Positions 27,083 through 35,656 of a stretch of 64,000 bases of DNA are shown here, piece by piece (position 1 is the first letter of the stretch; each line of letters opens with the position of its first letter). The notes beneath the pieces were generated by a model, which saw only the letters and a program-made list of their open reading frames with translations, had not been told where the DNA came from and ran no database searches. Origin of the DNA: Clostridiaceae bacterium (lineage in GTDB: Bacteria > Bacillota > Clostridia > Lachnospirales > Lachnospiraceae); contig QXXC01000008.1 in NCBI GenBank assembly GCA_009911305.1, positions 61,165 through 125,164 of the forward strand, written 5' to 3'. Both the position numbers and the translations under genes were made by a program.

Positions 27083-28464
27083 AGAGCCGCCTGAATCATA
27101 ATGGAGCATTCGATGCGCTTCTTCTGCATCTCGCACCCGATATCATAGGCGTCTGTGATGGAGCCGTGGAAATTCCAGGAATTTGCCGCGCAGCCCCCGC
27201 TGCAGTAGAATCTCGCAAAGCAGTCCCTGCATTTTGCCTTTGCATAGACGTTGCAGAGCTTAAATTCATCGCGGATCCGTGTGTTCGTAACCCCGTCCTC
27301 CACATTTCCCAGCAGGAACCTTTCCTGCCCGACAAACTGGTGACAGGGATAGAGATCGCCCCACGGCGTCACCGCCAGATATTCCGTGCCCGAGCCGCAG
27401 CCGGACAGGCGCTTCGCCACGCACGGGCCCTGTCCCAGATCCAGCATGAAATGGAAAAAGGTAAAGCCTCTCCCCTCCCGGCGGCGCTTCACATACTCCG
27501 CGGCCAGCATATCATACTGCAAAAGGATCGGCTCCAGATCCTCCTCCCGGATCGCATACTCCTCCTCAGGAGGCGCCACGACCGGCTCAACGGAAAGCTT
27601 TTCAAAGCCCAGATCCGCAAAATGCAGCACATCCGCTGCAAAATCCAGGTTATGCCTTGTAAACGTGCCGCGCACAAAATAGTCCCTCTCTCCCCGTTTC
27701 TCCGCAAACTCCTGAAACTTAGGGACAATCCGCGCATAGCTCCCGCTCCCGTCCCGGAAGGGGCGCATGCGGTCATTCACCTCCGGACGGCCGTCCAGGC
27801 TTAAGACCACATTGCTCATCTCCCGGTTGCAGAACTCCATGATCTCTTCATTTAATAATACCCCGTTCGTGGTGATCGTAAACCGGAACTTCTTCTGGCG
27901 CGGCTCCTCCTGCGAACGGCCGTATTCCACCAGCCGTTTTACAACCTCCCAGTTTAAAAGCGGCTCGCCTCCGAAAAAATCCACTTCCAGATTCCTTCTC
28001 GAACCGGAATTTTCAATCAGGAAATCCAGCGCCTTTTTCCCGACCTCAAAGCTCATCAGAGCCCGGCGGCCGTGGTACTCGCCTTCCTCGGCAAAGCAGT
28101 AGCGGCAGGCAAGGTTGCAGTCATGCGCCACATGCAGGCACAGAGCCTTCACCACTGTCTCCCGCTTCTTAAAATCCGTCACATAGTCCTGATAGACATC
28201 TGCTGCAAAGAGCTCCTCCCGGTCGATCAGCTCCTGAACGTCCGCAAACGCCTCTTCAAGCTCTTCTTCGCCGTAGCGCCCGGAAAGCTCCTTTGCCGCC
28301 CCGGCCTTTGCCTCCTCTGAAAGGGGCGCGGGCTTTCGCATGTCCGCCACGCGGCCGGAAAGAGCCCTGATTGTATCATAAAGAAGCGGATCCACCTCGT
28401 GAACGGAACCGCTGTTGACATCCAGAACCATATGATAGCCATTGTTGATAAATTGATGAACCAC
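27070..28464 (-). CDS. scfB: SCIFF peptide maturase, radical SAM/SPASM
   Basis: A 464-residue radical-SAM enzyme that installs thioether cross-links in the SCIFF peptide encoded just upstream. The [4Fe-4S]-SAM motif is CNLACRYC near residue 105. The auxiliary-cluster SPASM domain includes CGSGTEYLAVTPWGDLYPCH and CRDCFARFYCSGGCAANSW. The N-terminal region (VHQFINNGYHMVLDVNSGSV) is the peptide-recognition part. The start is a GTG at 28464 behind AAGGAG, not the ATG at 28506. The last codons GAG CGT GTT TGA (Glu-Arg-Val-stop) belong to the end of dyad element C, so the native C-terminus may have been altered. Confidence 0.95.
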   Translation of the reverse strand: MVHQFINNGYHMVLDVNSGSVHEVDPLLYDTIRALSGRVADMRKPAPLSEEAKAGAAKELSGRYGEEELEEAFADVQELIDREELFAADVYQDYVTDFKKRETVVKALCLHVAHDCNLACRYCFAEEGEYHGRRALMSFEVGKKALDFLIENSGSRRNLEVDFFGGEPLLNWEVVKRLVEYGRSQEEPRQKKFRFTITTNGVLLNEEIMEFCNREMSNVVLSLDGRPEVNDRMRPFRDGSGSYARIVPKFQEFAEKRGERDYFVRGTFTRHNLDFAADVLHFADLGFEKLSVEPVVAPPEEEYAIREEDLEPILLQYDMLAAEYVKRRREGRGFTFFHFMLDLGQGPCVAKRLSGCGSGTEYLAVTPWGDLYPCHQFVGQERFLLGNVEDGVTNTRIRDEFKLCNVYAKAKCRDCFARFYCSGGCAANSWNFHGSITDAYDIGCEMQKKRIECSIMIQAALERV

Positions 28465-28583
28465 CCGTCTACTCCTTATCTGAACACAGGCAGGCAGACA
28501 ACACAACTCCCCCGCGTCCCGGAGAATTTGCCTTGCCTGCCTTCCCGATCATTCCCGTATCAGTTGTCACGCGCCGCTTTCCG

Positions 28584-28601
28584 GAGCGTGTTTGAAAAAT
28601 G
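28584..28601. repeat. Solo repeat end GAGCGTGTTTGAAAAATG
   Basis: A single copy of the 18-base terminus of the dispersed dyad family, starting two bases after the scfA stop codon in transcription order. No partner arm is nearby. Confidence 0.75.
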
Positions 28602-28602
28602 C

Positions 28603-28749
28603 TCAGCGGTTTTTGTTCTCACAGCTCTGGTTTCCCACCGTACAGGAAGTCTTGCACGCAGACTGGCAGGATGTCTGGCATTCGCCGCAGCCGCCCTTCT
28701 TCATGCTGTCCTTCAAGGTGTTTTTGCTCAATGTCTTTACATGTTTCAT
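28603..28749 (-). CDS. scfA: SCIFF (six-cysteine) ranthipeptide precursor
   Basis: A 48-residue precursor peptide, ribosomally made and modified by ScfB. Six cysteines lie at residues 21, 24, 28, 32, 36 and 43, the six-cysteines-in-forty-five-residues pattern. The leader (MKHVKTLSKNTLKDSMKKGG) is the usual one. The maturase forms Cys-to-residue thioethers; the family is near-universal in Clostridia, and a quorum-sensing-like role has been proposed for ranthipeptides. The ATG is behind AGCAGGAGGATATAGGGCA, and a sigma-A promoter lies at 28821-28849. scfB begins 139 bases downstream, so the two form one unit. Confidence 0.95.
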   Translation of the reverse strand: MKHVKTLSKNTLKDSMKKGGCGECQTSCQSACKTSCTVGNQSCENKNR

Positions 28750-28820
28750 TGCCCTATATCCTCCTGCTTAAAATTAAATACATCACTGACCGCCCTGTCT
28801 CTGTGACAAAGCTGTAGAAA

Positions 28821-28849
28821 ATTATATCATATGTTTCTCACATGCGCAA
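28821..28849 (-). promoter_or_regulatory. Promoter of scfA-scfB
   Basis: On the minus strand TTGCGC (28844-28849) and TATAAT (28821-28826) are spaced by 17 bases, about 70 bases before the scfA start. Confidence 0.75.
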
Positions 28850-28898
28850 GCGAAAAACCCGGCCTTATCACGGGGCGGCCGACATTTTGTTACTGTTC

Positions 28899-29837
28899 TC
28901 ACCCGCCGCAAAAAAATCCCGGTGTGGACAGATACCGCTCCCCGGAATCCGGCAGGAGCGCCACGATCATTTTCCCTTCATTTTCCGGCCGCTTTGCGAG
29001 CCGGACCGCCGCCCAGAGCGCCGCGCCGGAGGAAATGCCGGCCAGCACGCCCTCCTTTGCCGCAAGCTCCCGTCCGGCCGCATACGCATCCTCACTTTCC
29101 ACGGCCAGCACCTCGTCATACACGCCGGTGTCCAGAATCTCCGGGACAAAGCCGGCCCCGATCCCCTGAATTTTATGCGCGCCCGCTGTCCCTTTGCTGA
29201 GCACCGGCGAATCCGCCGGCTCCACGGCCACAACCCTCACCGCCGGATTTTTGCTCTTTAAATAGGAGCCCACGCCGGTGATCGTGCCGCCCGTGCCCAC
29301 GCCCGCCACGAACATATCCACCCTGCCGTCCGTATCCTCCCATATCTCCGGCCCGGTTGCCGCGCGGTGCGCCGCCGGATTGGCCGGATTCACAAACTGA
29401 CCCGGTATAAAGCTTCCCGGAATCTCCTTCGCCAGCTCATCCGCCTTTTCAATCGCGCCCTTCATGCCCTTTGCGCCCTCTGTCAGCACCAGCTTTGCCC
29501 CATAAGCCTTCATGAGCCTCCTGCGCTCCTCGCTCATCGTCTCCGGCATCACAATGATCACCCGGTATCCCCTGGCCGCGGCCACAGACGCCAGCCCGAT
29601 CCCGGTATTCCCAGACGTCGGCTCAATAATCACAGAGCCCTCCTTCAAAAGTCCCCTCTCCTCTGCGTCGTCCAGCATCGCCTTCGCCACCCGGTCCTTC
29701 GCAGAGCCGCCCGGATTAAAGCCCTCCAGCTTGACCAGAAGCCTGGCTGAAAGTCCCTCGGATTTCTCAATATTTGTAAGCTCCAAAAGCGGCGTCCTGC
29801 CAATCAGGGCATCCGCTGATGTATAAATCGTTCCCAT
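28899..29837 (-). CDS. cysK: Cysteine synthase (O-acetylserine sulfhydrylase)
   Basis: A PLP enzyme making cysteine from O-acetylserine and sulfide. The 312-residue length is normal. The Schiff-base lysine is in [14 protein letters not shown], the substrate loop is [16 protein letters not shown], and the phosphate-binding loop is [12 protein letters not shown]. The ATG has GAAAGGAAGCG before it. CysK and CysM types are not cleanly separable by eye. It is transcribed alone; scfA with its own promoter follows downstream. Confidence 0.94.
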   Translation of the reverse strand: MGTIYTSADALIGRTPLLELTNIEKSEGLSARLLVKLEGFNPGGSAKDRVAKAMLDDAEERGLLKEGSVIIEPTSGNTGIGLASVAAARGYRVIIVMPETMSEERRRLMKAYGAKLVLTEGAKGMKGAIEKADELAKEIPGSFIPGQFVNPANPAAHRAATGPEIWEDTDGRVDMFVAGVGTGGTITGVGSYLKSKNPAVRVVAVEPADSPVLSKGTAGAHKIQGIGAGFVPEILDTGVYDEVLAVESEDAYAAGRELAAKEGVLAGISSGAALWAAVRLAKRPENEGKMIVALLPDSGERYLSTPGFFCGG

Positions 29838-29932
29838 ATTTTCGCGCTTCCTTTCATCAAAGATTTTGCTACAGATGCATTATAACCCGCCTGTCCGGGT
29901 TTGTCAAAAGCGCTTCCTTTACATAAAAATGC

Positions 29933-29984
29933 AAAAAGCGCCCCCGAACCCGTTTCACAAACCAGGTTCAGGGGCGCTTTTTTT
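29933..29984 (-). terminator. Terminator of the chemoreceptor gene
   Basis: A long stem (AAAGCGCCCCTGAACC with GGTTCGGGGGCGCTTT, read on the minus strand) is followed by T residues, about 40 bases after the chemoreceptor stop. Confidence 0.9.
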
Positions 29985-30023
29985 AAGCAATTTCTATGTA
30001 CAGCCTGCTTTCACAAATTCTTT

Positions 30024-31763
30024 TTACACTGCTTCTTTAATTTTAAACTGTTTCACCAGATTCTTCAGCATCTGTGCCTGGCCTGACATCTCTTCGCTGG
30101 CGGCCGCGCTCTCCTCCGATGTGGCGGAATTCGTCTGCACCACGCTGGAAATCTGGTCAATTCCCTGTGTCACCTGCTCCAGAGACGCCGCCTGCTCCTG
30201 CGAGGCCTTGGAAATCTTATGCACCAGTTTGGCCGATTCCTCAGAGGAGAGGACAATGCGCTCCATCGATGCCGCGGTCTGGCTTGCTATGCCGGCCCCT
30301 TCCTGTACCGAATGAACCGTCGCCTCAATGAGCGCCGCCGTATTCTTAGAGGCTTCCGCGGACTTGCTGGCTAAATTGCGGACCTCATCAGCCACCACGG
30401 CAAAGCCCTTTCCCGCCGAACCGGCGCGGGCCGCCTCAACCGCTGCATTGAGGGCCAGGATATTGGTCTGGAAGGCAATATCCTCAATGGTCTTGATAAT
30501 CTTACTGATTTCAGAGGAGGAATTGTTAATCTGATCCATGGCAGAGGTCATCTGCTCCATCTGCTTTTTCCCCTCCTCCAGTTCTGACACCGTCGTCAGA
30601 GCCTGCTCGCTGGCCATCTTCGCATTTTCTGCATTGCTCGCCACATGGCTGTGAATCTCATTGATGGTGGCCGCCAGCTCCTCCACAGACGAAGCCTGTT
30701 CCATGGTTCCCTGGGAAAGCGCCTGGGCGCCGCTCGCCACCTGCTCCGAACCGCTTGCCACCTGCTCGGCGCTCATGTTCAGATTCCTGAATATGTTGTT
30801 CAGCGTATGGATCGTGCGCTGGAAGGACTCCTTGATGGGGGCAAAGTCTCCTGCATACTCCATATGCATATCCAGACTGAGATTCCCCTTCTCAAGCTCT
30901 GCCAGGCATGACGATATATCCCCGATGTAATCGCGCCATATCTGTACTGTCTTTGACAGGGCCCGCGTCAGATCTCCGATCTCGTCCTCCGCCCCGAATA
31001 TCTCCACATCGGCCTTCAGATCTCCCAGGCTGAGCTTTATCAGACGCTCCGATGCCTGCTGAATGGGATCCGACATCTTTTTGGCTATCGCAGAAATGAT
31101 AATAATGCCGAAAACAAATACCATCAAGCCGGCAAGGCTCATGAGCAGTATGGACAGATTGCTGGATCGGTTGCAGGCGTTCAGCTCATCCTCAATAATA
31201 GGCAGCATATCCTCCTCATAATTTCCGGTTCCGATATACCAGCCATAAGGCTCAAATTTCTGGATAAAGCCTCTTTTCGCCTTGGCCTCGGATTCCCCGG
31301 GCTTTGCGAAATAAAAATCAATAAAGCCTCCGCCCGGCTTATCACCTGCGGCAATCGTATCCCGCACAAAATAATTCCCTTTTTCATCCTGGGAATTATA
31401 GCGGTTGGTTCCCTCTACCTCAGGCTTAATATGTACTGCGTTTGTTCCGTCCGCCATGTCCGCCCAGAAATACCCGGATCCGTTGTTATACCTGGCGGAA
31501 CGCACAATATACTTGGCATTTTCCAAAGCCTCTTCCTCTGTTACCAGCCCGCTCTGATACTTGCCGTATTCCGCCTGCAGCACCCCAATCATACATTCCA
31601 CCTGGCTCTGGATAATCTGATCCAGCTTTTCCTTTTCGGCCTCAATCGTTTTGTCATAGGCCCTCCTCAGAGACAGATATGACAAAAAAGAAAGTAAAAA
31701 TACGGCTGCAAAGGTAAGTATACCTATACTTGCAATCAGTTTCCCGCGCAGCTTCAGCTTCAT
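30024..31763 (-). CDS. Methyl-accepting chemotaxis protein with single-Cache sensor
   Basis: A 579-residue chemoreceptor. A membrane helix (about 9-30) is followed by an extracytoplasmic sCache_2-type sensor (about 35-190; [20 protein letters not shown] and [14 protein letters not shown]). A second helix (about 200-222), a HAMP domain and the cytoplasmic signalling domain complete it. The hairpin tip [20 protein letters not shown] (near residue 435) is the CheA/CheW contact region. The Cache type often senses small organic acids or amines. The ATG has GGGGGAAATT before it. No che genes lie nearby, but the hemerythrin gene is next upstream on the same strand. Confidence 0.93.
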   Translation of the reverse strand: MKLKLRGKLIASIGILTFAAVFLLSFLSYLSLRRAYDKTIEAEKEKLDQIIQSQVECMIGVLQAEYGKYQSGLVTEEEALENAKYIVRSARYNNGSGYFWADMADGTNAVHIKPEVEGTNRYNSQDEKGNYFVRDTIAAGDKPGGGFIDFYFAKPGESEAKAKRGFIQKFEPYGWYIGTGNYEEDMLPIIEDELNACNRSSNLSILLMSLAGLMVFVFGIIIISAIAKKMSDPIQQASERLIKLSLGDLKADVEIFGAEDEIGDLTRALSKTVQIWRDYIGDISSCLAELEKGNLSLDMHMEYAGDFAPIKESFQRTIHTLNNIFRNLNMSAEQVASGSEQVASGAQALSQGTMEQASSVEELAATINEIHSHVASNAENAKMASEQALTTVSELEEGKKQMEQMTSAMDQINNSSSEISKIIKTIEDIAFQTNILALNAAVEAARAGSAGKGFAVVADEVRNLASKSAEASKNTAALIEATVHSVQEGAGIASQTAASMERIVLSSEESAKLVHKISKASQEQAASLEQVTQGIDQISSVVQTNSATSEESAAASEEMSGQAQMLKNLVKQFKIKEAV

Positions 31764-31841
31764 AAAAAAATTTCCCCCTCATTCCATAATTACCCTTTAT
31801 CATATTTCGACAAAAACAGCTGTAGAATAGATGCTGGTTTT

Positions 31842-31870
31842 ATTATAAGCCATAATATTCAAAAAGTCTA
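31842..31870 (-). promoter_or_regulatory. Possible promoter of the chemoreceptor gene
   Basis: On the minus strand TAGACT (31865-31870) and TATAAT (31842-31847) are 17 bases apart, about 80 bases before the start. The -35 is imperfect. The remaining gap up to the hemerythrin gene holds a solo repeat end and no gene. Confidence 0.55.
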
Positions 31871-32014
31871 TGGTATGCTGTTATTTTTGTCAAAAATTTC
31901 TGTATTATCATAAACATTTCTGACAAGCCAGAACATATCTGCATATACCCGTTCAGCCGCATTGCAACACATAAAGCCTCAGAAGCGCGCACAGAAGAAG
32001 CGTCTGACGGCTTA

Positions 32015-32032
32015 GAGCGTGTTTGAAAAATG
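32015..32032. repeat. Solo repeat end GAGCGTGTTTGAAAAATG
   Basis: Exact 18-base copy of the dispersed dyad family's terminus, about 55 bases after the hemerythrin gene's stop. Confidence 0.75.
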
Positions 32033-32086
32033 CTTTAGCCCCGACGCTTCCCCCTGTTTTTATTCTATCCGGATCCTGTCATCCCC

Positions 32087-32956
32087 TCATTTCCGGGCGC
32101 AGAAAATAAAATGCCCAAGCCTTGTCTCAAACAGCAGGCTGCAGGGATATCTGGTCATAAAATCCTTTCGGAACTCGTCCCTGGTCAGCATCTCCTCACT
32201 GAAAAGCCGGTATTCGGCGTCAGATTTAAACAGCTTCCCCAGGTGACAGAAAAACTGCTCCAGGATCTGTATCGAAGCGTGCCTGACCATCTCCGTCTCT
32301 TTCAGGGCGGACAGCCCCAGCATCAGACCAACGTTATGGCGCGCCAGATGCTCCTCAACCCCCAGAAGAAGCTGCGTCTTCCCCCCATTATCAATGTCAT
32401 AGCACAGGCGGTAATAATACCCGTTTCGGATGCTCTTACCCTTATACTCTGCATTGACAAGCTCTGCGTCCAGGTGAAACACATCCCGCATCGCATGGTT
32501 CACGGCCCGGGATACCACCCCTGCGTCCGGCAGATTCTCATAAACCTTTCTGGCGAGCACATTCCCGGTAATCGCCTGATCTTCGGTCATGATATGCCCG
32601 GTCAGCCAGCCCAGCAAAGCGCCCAGATAGCGCTGCACAGCCGGCTTTGAGTACCCCGACGCCTCCATTTCCTTCTTCAGGGAAACCAGTGTGATATCCC
32701 TGAAATGGTCGTGTATTTTTTTATGCTTCTCATATCCATCATAGCCGATGGAACGCATATACGCTTCTTCCTCAGAAAAATGCGTCATCGTATAATCTTC
32801 CAAAAATTCAATGCTTTCCTCACACGCAGTCCGGCAGTTCGGCTTATACTCCACAAGATCCATCAGCCTTTCCACCATGTGGAACAGCCGGGCATGCGCC
32901 CGATCCACTACATCGACGCCTATATTCAGCGTCTCATTCCATAACAATTTTTTCAC
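32087..32956 (-). CDS. Hemerythrin-like protein with an unassigned C-terminal domain
   Basis: A 289-residue protein. Residues about 5-135 form a bacteriohemerythrin domain with the expected di-iron ligands: HARLFHMVE, THFSEEEAYM, HKKIHDHF and TGHIMTED. It should bind oxygen or report it. Residues about 150-289 (REMRDVFHLDAELV-like start through LLFETRLGHFIFCARK) match no family recognised here; this could be a sensory output domain. The frame is open to an ATG at 33007, but GAAGGAGGT lies nine bases before a GTG at 32956, and the longer version would run through an inverted repeat, so the GTG is chosen. It is upstream of the chemoreceptor on the same strand. Confidence 0.82.
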   Translation of the reverse strand: MKKLLWNETLNIGVDVVDRAHARLFHMVERLMDLVEYKPNCRTACEESIEFLEDYTMTHFSEEEAYMRSIGYDGYEKHKKIHDHFRDITLVSLKKEMEASGYSKPAVQRYLGALLGWLTGHIMTEDQAITGNVLARKVYENLPDAGVVSRAVNHAMRDVFHLDAELVNAEYKGKSIRNGYYYRLCYDIDNGGKTQLLLGVEEHLARHNVGLMLGLSALKETEMVRHASIQILEQFFCHLGKLFKSDAEYRLFSEEMLTRDEFRKDFMTRYPCSLLFETRLGHFIFCARK

Positions 32957-32984
32957 GGCCTGCGCACCTCCTTCCGTTTCCAGA

Positions 32985-33031
32985 TACTCCCGGAATCGCG
33001 CCTGCATTCACGGGCGCAACTCCGGGAGTAC
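32985..33031. repeat. Inverted repeat, second family
   Basis: TACTCCCGGAATCGCGCC and GGGCGCAACTCCGGGAGTA form a near-perfect hairpin with a 9-base loop in front of the hemerythrin ribosome site. The arms match the ends of the larger element at 39228-39385. Confidence 0.8.
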
Positions 33032-33277
33032 CTTTTATTTTCCATTCTCTTATGATCCCTGACAGAAACAGCCTTATGCTTTTGTCTATTCATAGTATAT
33101 TCCGGCAGGCGGCCAGGCGTGAACAAGCCTAACAAAAACAGGCGGCTGATCCGGCGGATATCCGCGCCGCTCCATGATGCGAAGCGTTTTTTTGCGGATT
33201 TTGTCCGGGCAGTCTGCCTGTTCCTTACTTTATTATCTGCAACATTCCGGACAAACGGAACTGTCACATGATTTCAA

Positions 33278-33658
33278 TTATTCATGAATTTCAATGGGAA
33301 GCCCGTCCGGATCGTGAAAGAATGTCATCCGTTTTCCGGTAAATTCATCCACCCTCACCGGCTCGCAGCCGATTCCCTTTTCCGCAAGCTGCGCGACCGC
33401 CTCCCCGATATCCTCCACATAAAAGGCAAGATGCCGCAGCCCCAGCGCCTCCGGGTAGGAAGCCCTCGGCGGGCAGCCCTTTATGATAAACAGCTCAATC
33501 TCCTGCTCCCCGCATTTCAGATCGATCTTATAATCATCCCGTTCCTCCCTGTAATTCTCCCGTATCACCTCAAATCCCAGCAGATCCACATAAAAATGCC
33601 TTGTCTTTTCATAGCTGCTTCCTATAATCGCAATGTGATGTATTTTATTGAAATTCAT
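33278..33658 (-). CDS. VOC family (glyoxalase-like) protein
   Basis: A 126-residue vicinal-oxygen-chelate protein resembling the YaeR/SMU1112c group. It shows the paired beta-alpha-beta modules starting IHHIAIIGSSYEKTRHFYVD and LRHLAFYVEDIGEAVAQL. Metal ligands are the histidine in HHIAI, the glutamate in EIELF, the histidine in LRHLAF and the glutamate in PIEIHE. It could be a lyase or isomerase; the substrate is unknown. The ATG at 33658 has GGAGGAGTG before it, and the 15-residue extension of the longer frame lacks a ribosome site. malQ lies upstream on the same strand (85 bases). Confidence 0.85.
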   Translation of the reverse strand: MNFNKIHHIAIIGSSYEKTRHFYVDLLGFEVIRENYREERDDYKIDLKCGEQEIELFIIKGCPPRASYPEALGLRHLAFYVEDIGEAVAQLAEKGIGCEPVRVDEFTGKRMTFFHDPDGLPIEIHE

Positions 33659-33743
33659 GAACACTCCTCCATTATTCACAACAATCCGGACAGCCCGAAC
33701 CACTCTCCCGTTCCATATCCGTAAAATCCGGACGGACGGCCTT

Positions 33744-35246
33744 TTATCCCCGGTTCATCCGCCCATACCGCTTCGTGACAGCCAGTATCTCCTTTTGAAG
33801 CTCCTTTGTGAGCTCGCGCTCCGTCAGACGCCACCTCCAGTTGATCCCCACTGTGGACGGCTTATTGATCCGGCATGTGTTGTCATATCCCAGATAATCC
33901 TGAAGCGGGATGATGCATGTTTTCGCACTGCTGCGCATCGCCAGGGCGACAAAGGACTTATAAAGCAGCTTTTCCGGCGTAAAATGGTCGCACAGATAAT
34001 CCCTCGCCATCTGCCGCTCCTCCTGCGTAATGGAGCCGAACCATCCCGCAATCGTCTCATTGTCATGCGTTCCGGTGTAAGCCACGCAGTTTTCCGCATA
34101 ATTATGCGGCATATAATCATTCGCTGAGCCTGAATCCCTGGAGTCAAAGGCAAACTCCAGGACCTTCATTCCGGGGAACCCGCTTTCCCTGACCAGGCGG
34201 CGGACCGAATCCGTCACATAGCCGAGATCCTCTGCGATCACCTCATGCCAGCCCAGCCGCTGCTCCACGGCGCGAAACAGCTCCATGCCCGGCCCCTGCT
34301 CCCAGTGTCCCTCCTTCGCGGATTCCGCGCCGTAAGGAATGGAATAGTATTCGTCAAAGCCGCGGAAATGATCGATCCGCACCACATCGTACAGCTTAAA
34401 ACAGTATTCCAGGCGCGAGATCCACCACGCATACCCGGTCGCACGGTGGTAATCCCAGCGGTACAGGGGATTTCCCCAGAGCTGGCCGTCCGCGGAAAAG
34501 CCGTCCGGCGGACAGCCCGCCACGGCGCCTGGCATATTGTGTTCATCAAGCTGAAACAGCTCCGGATGCGCCCAGGCATCCGCGCTGTCCATGGCTACAT
34601 AAATGGGAATATCCCCGATCAATTGAATCCCTTTCCCATTCGCATACGCCTTTAATGCATACCACTGTTCAAAAAATTTGAACTGCATATATTTTTGAAA
34701 TTCAATATCAAAATACAATTCCTTCCGGTAATAGTCCAGCGCAAAGCCCCAGCGCAGACGGATATCCTCCGCCCACTCCGTCCAGCAGACGCCGCCGAAC
34801 CGCTCCTTGACTGCCATGAACAGGGCATAATCCGAAAGCCACCAGTCATTTTCCTCTGCAAAGCGCAGATACGACGGATTCTCCGCAATCCTGCTGCGCT
34901 CATAGGCCATGCGGAGCAGGGGGTAGCGCTTCTTATAAAGCGTCTCGTAATCTATGTCGTCCGCCCTGCTCCCGAAATCCGTCCCCTCACACTCCTCCTC
35001 CTCCAGGACGCCCTCCAAAACCAGCGCCTCCAGGCTGATAAAATAGGGATTCCCGGCAAAGGTAGAAAACGACTGGTACGGGGAATCACCGTAGCTGGTC
35101 GGCCCAAGCGGCAAAATCTGCCAGTACGTCTGTCCCGCCTCCTTCAGCCAGTCCACAAAATCATATGCGCTCTGTGAAAAACAGCCGATGCCATACTTCG
35201 ACGGCAGGCTGGTAACAGGAAGCAAAATACCCGCTGCGCGTTTCAT
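33744..35246 (-). CDS. malQ: 4-alpha-glucanotransferase (GH77)
   Basis: Amylomaltase, which transfers glucan segments between maltodextrins in the cytosol. The 500-residue length is that of bacterial MalQ. Family landmarks are the opening GILLPVTSLPSKYGIGCFS, LIGDIPIYVAMDSADAWAHP, the nucleophile region YDVVRIDHFRGFDEYYSIP, and the acid/base glutamate in HEVIAEDLGYVT, with AYTGTHDNETIAGW near the C-terminus. The ATG has AAAAGGAGGAGTG before it. It is divergent from a LacI-type regulator across a 410-base region with repeated operator-like sites, so maltodextrin-responsive control by that regulator is likely. Confidence 0.95.
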   Translation of the reverse strand: MKRAAGILLPVTSLPSKYGIGCFSQSAYDFVDWLKEAGQTYWQILPLGPTSYGDSPYQSFSTFAGNPYFISLEALVLEGVLEEEECEGTDFGSRADDIDYETLYKKRYPLLRMAYERSRIAENPSYLRFAEENDWWLSDYALFMAVKERFGGVCWTEWAEDIRLRWGFALDYYRKELYFDIEFQKYMQFKFFEQWYALKAYANGKGIQLIGDIPIYVAMDSADAWAHPELFQLDEHNMPGAVAGCPPDGFSADGQLWGNPLYRWDYHRATGYAWWISRLEYCFKLYDVVRIDHFRGFDEYYSIPYGAESAKEGHWEQGPGMELFRAVEQRLGWHEVIAEDLGYVTDSVRRLVRESGFPGMKVLEFAFDSRDSGSANDYMPHNYAENCVAYTGTHDNETIAGWFGSITQEERQMARDYLCDHFTPEKLLYKSFVALAMRSSAKTCIIPLQDYLGYDNTCRINKPSTVGINWRWRLTERELTKELQKEILAVTKRYGRMNRG

Positions 35247-35375
35247 GAATCACTCCTCCTTTTTATAGAAAGCCACTGCGCATCCGTATGAACAGCGCTC
35301 CATCTCCTCAAAACAAAACCATATCCCCATTGTTCCCTGTCCGCCGCACAGGAATCAGACAAATGGTTCCTTCTA

Positions 35376-35441
35376 TTTATGCAACACACTACAATCTCAC
35401 CTTTTATTTGCACTGCTATTGCGTAATTTTTATGCAACACA
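35376..35441. promoter_or_regulatory. Operator-like direct repeats between malQ and the LacI-type regulator
   Basis: The 13-mer TTTATGCAACACA occurs at 35376-35388 and again at 35429-35441. The copies are 53 bases apart, close to five helical turns. The second copy also forms an inverted repeat with TTGCGTAA just upstream (TTGCGTAA-N4-TATGCAA). The region has no gene and is 130-195 bases upstream of malQ. These are good candidates for binding sites of the adjacent LacI-family protein or another regulator. Confidence 0.55.
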
Positions 35442-35576
35442 ACTATACATCATCCGCAAATGAAACGCAATCCCGTTTTGCAGAATGCCTGTATTTTCTC
35501 TATAATGCATAAAAGCATTGCTTTCATTTTGTATAAAGTGTTACAGGAACATACCCCCGCAAACGTCTCCCGCGAA

Positions 35577-35605
35577 TTGACATTTCCCCTGTTATTACTT
35601 ATAAT
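35577..35605 (+). promoter_or_regulatory. Promoter of the LacI-type regulator gene
   Basis: A consensus TTGACA (35577-35582) and TATAAT (35600-35605) with a 17-base spacer, about 50 bases before the ATG at 35657. GCAAACGTCTCCCGC just upstream may be part of an operator. Confidence 0.85.
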
Positions 35606-35656
35606 GATATGCAAACACAAGATTTTCAGCAATTTTCGGAAAAAGGAGCGCAATTT

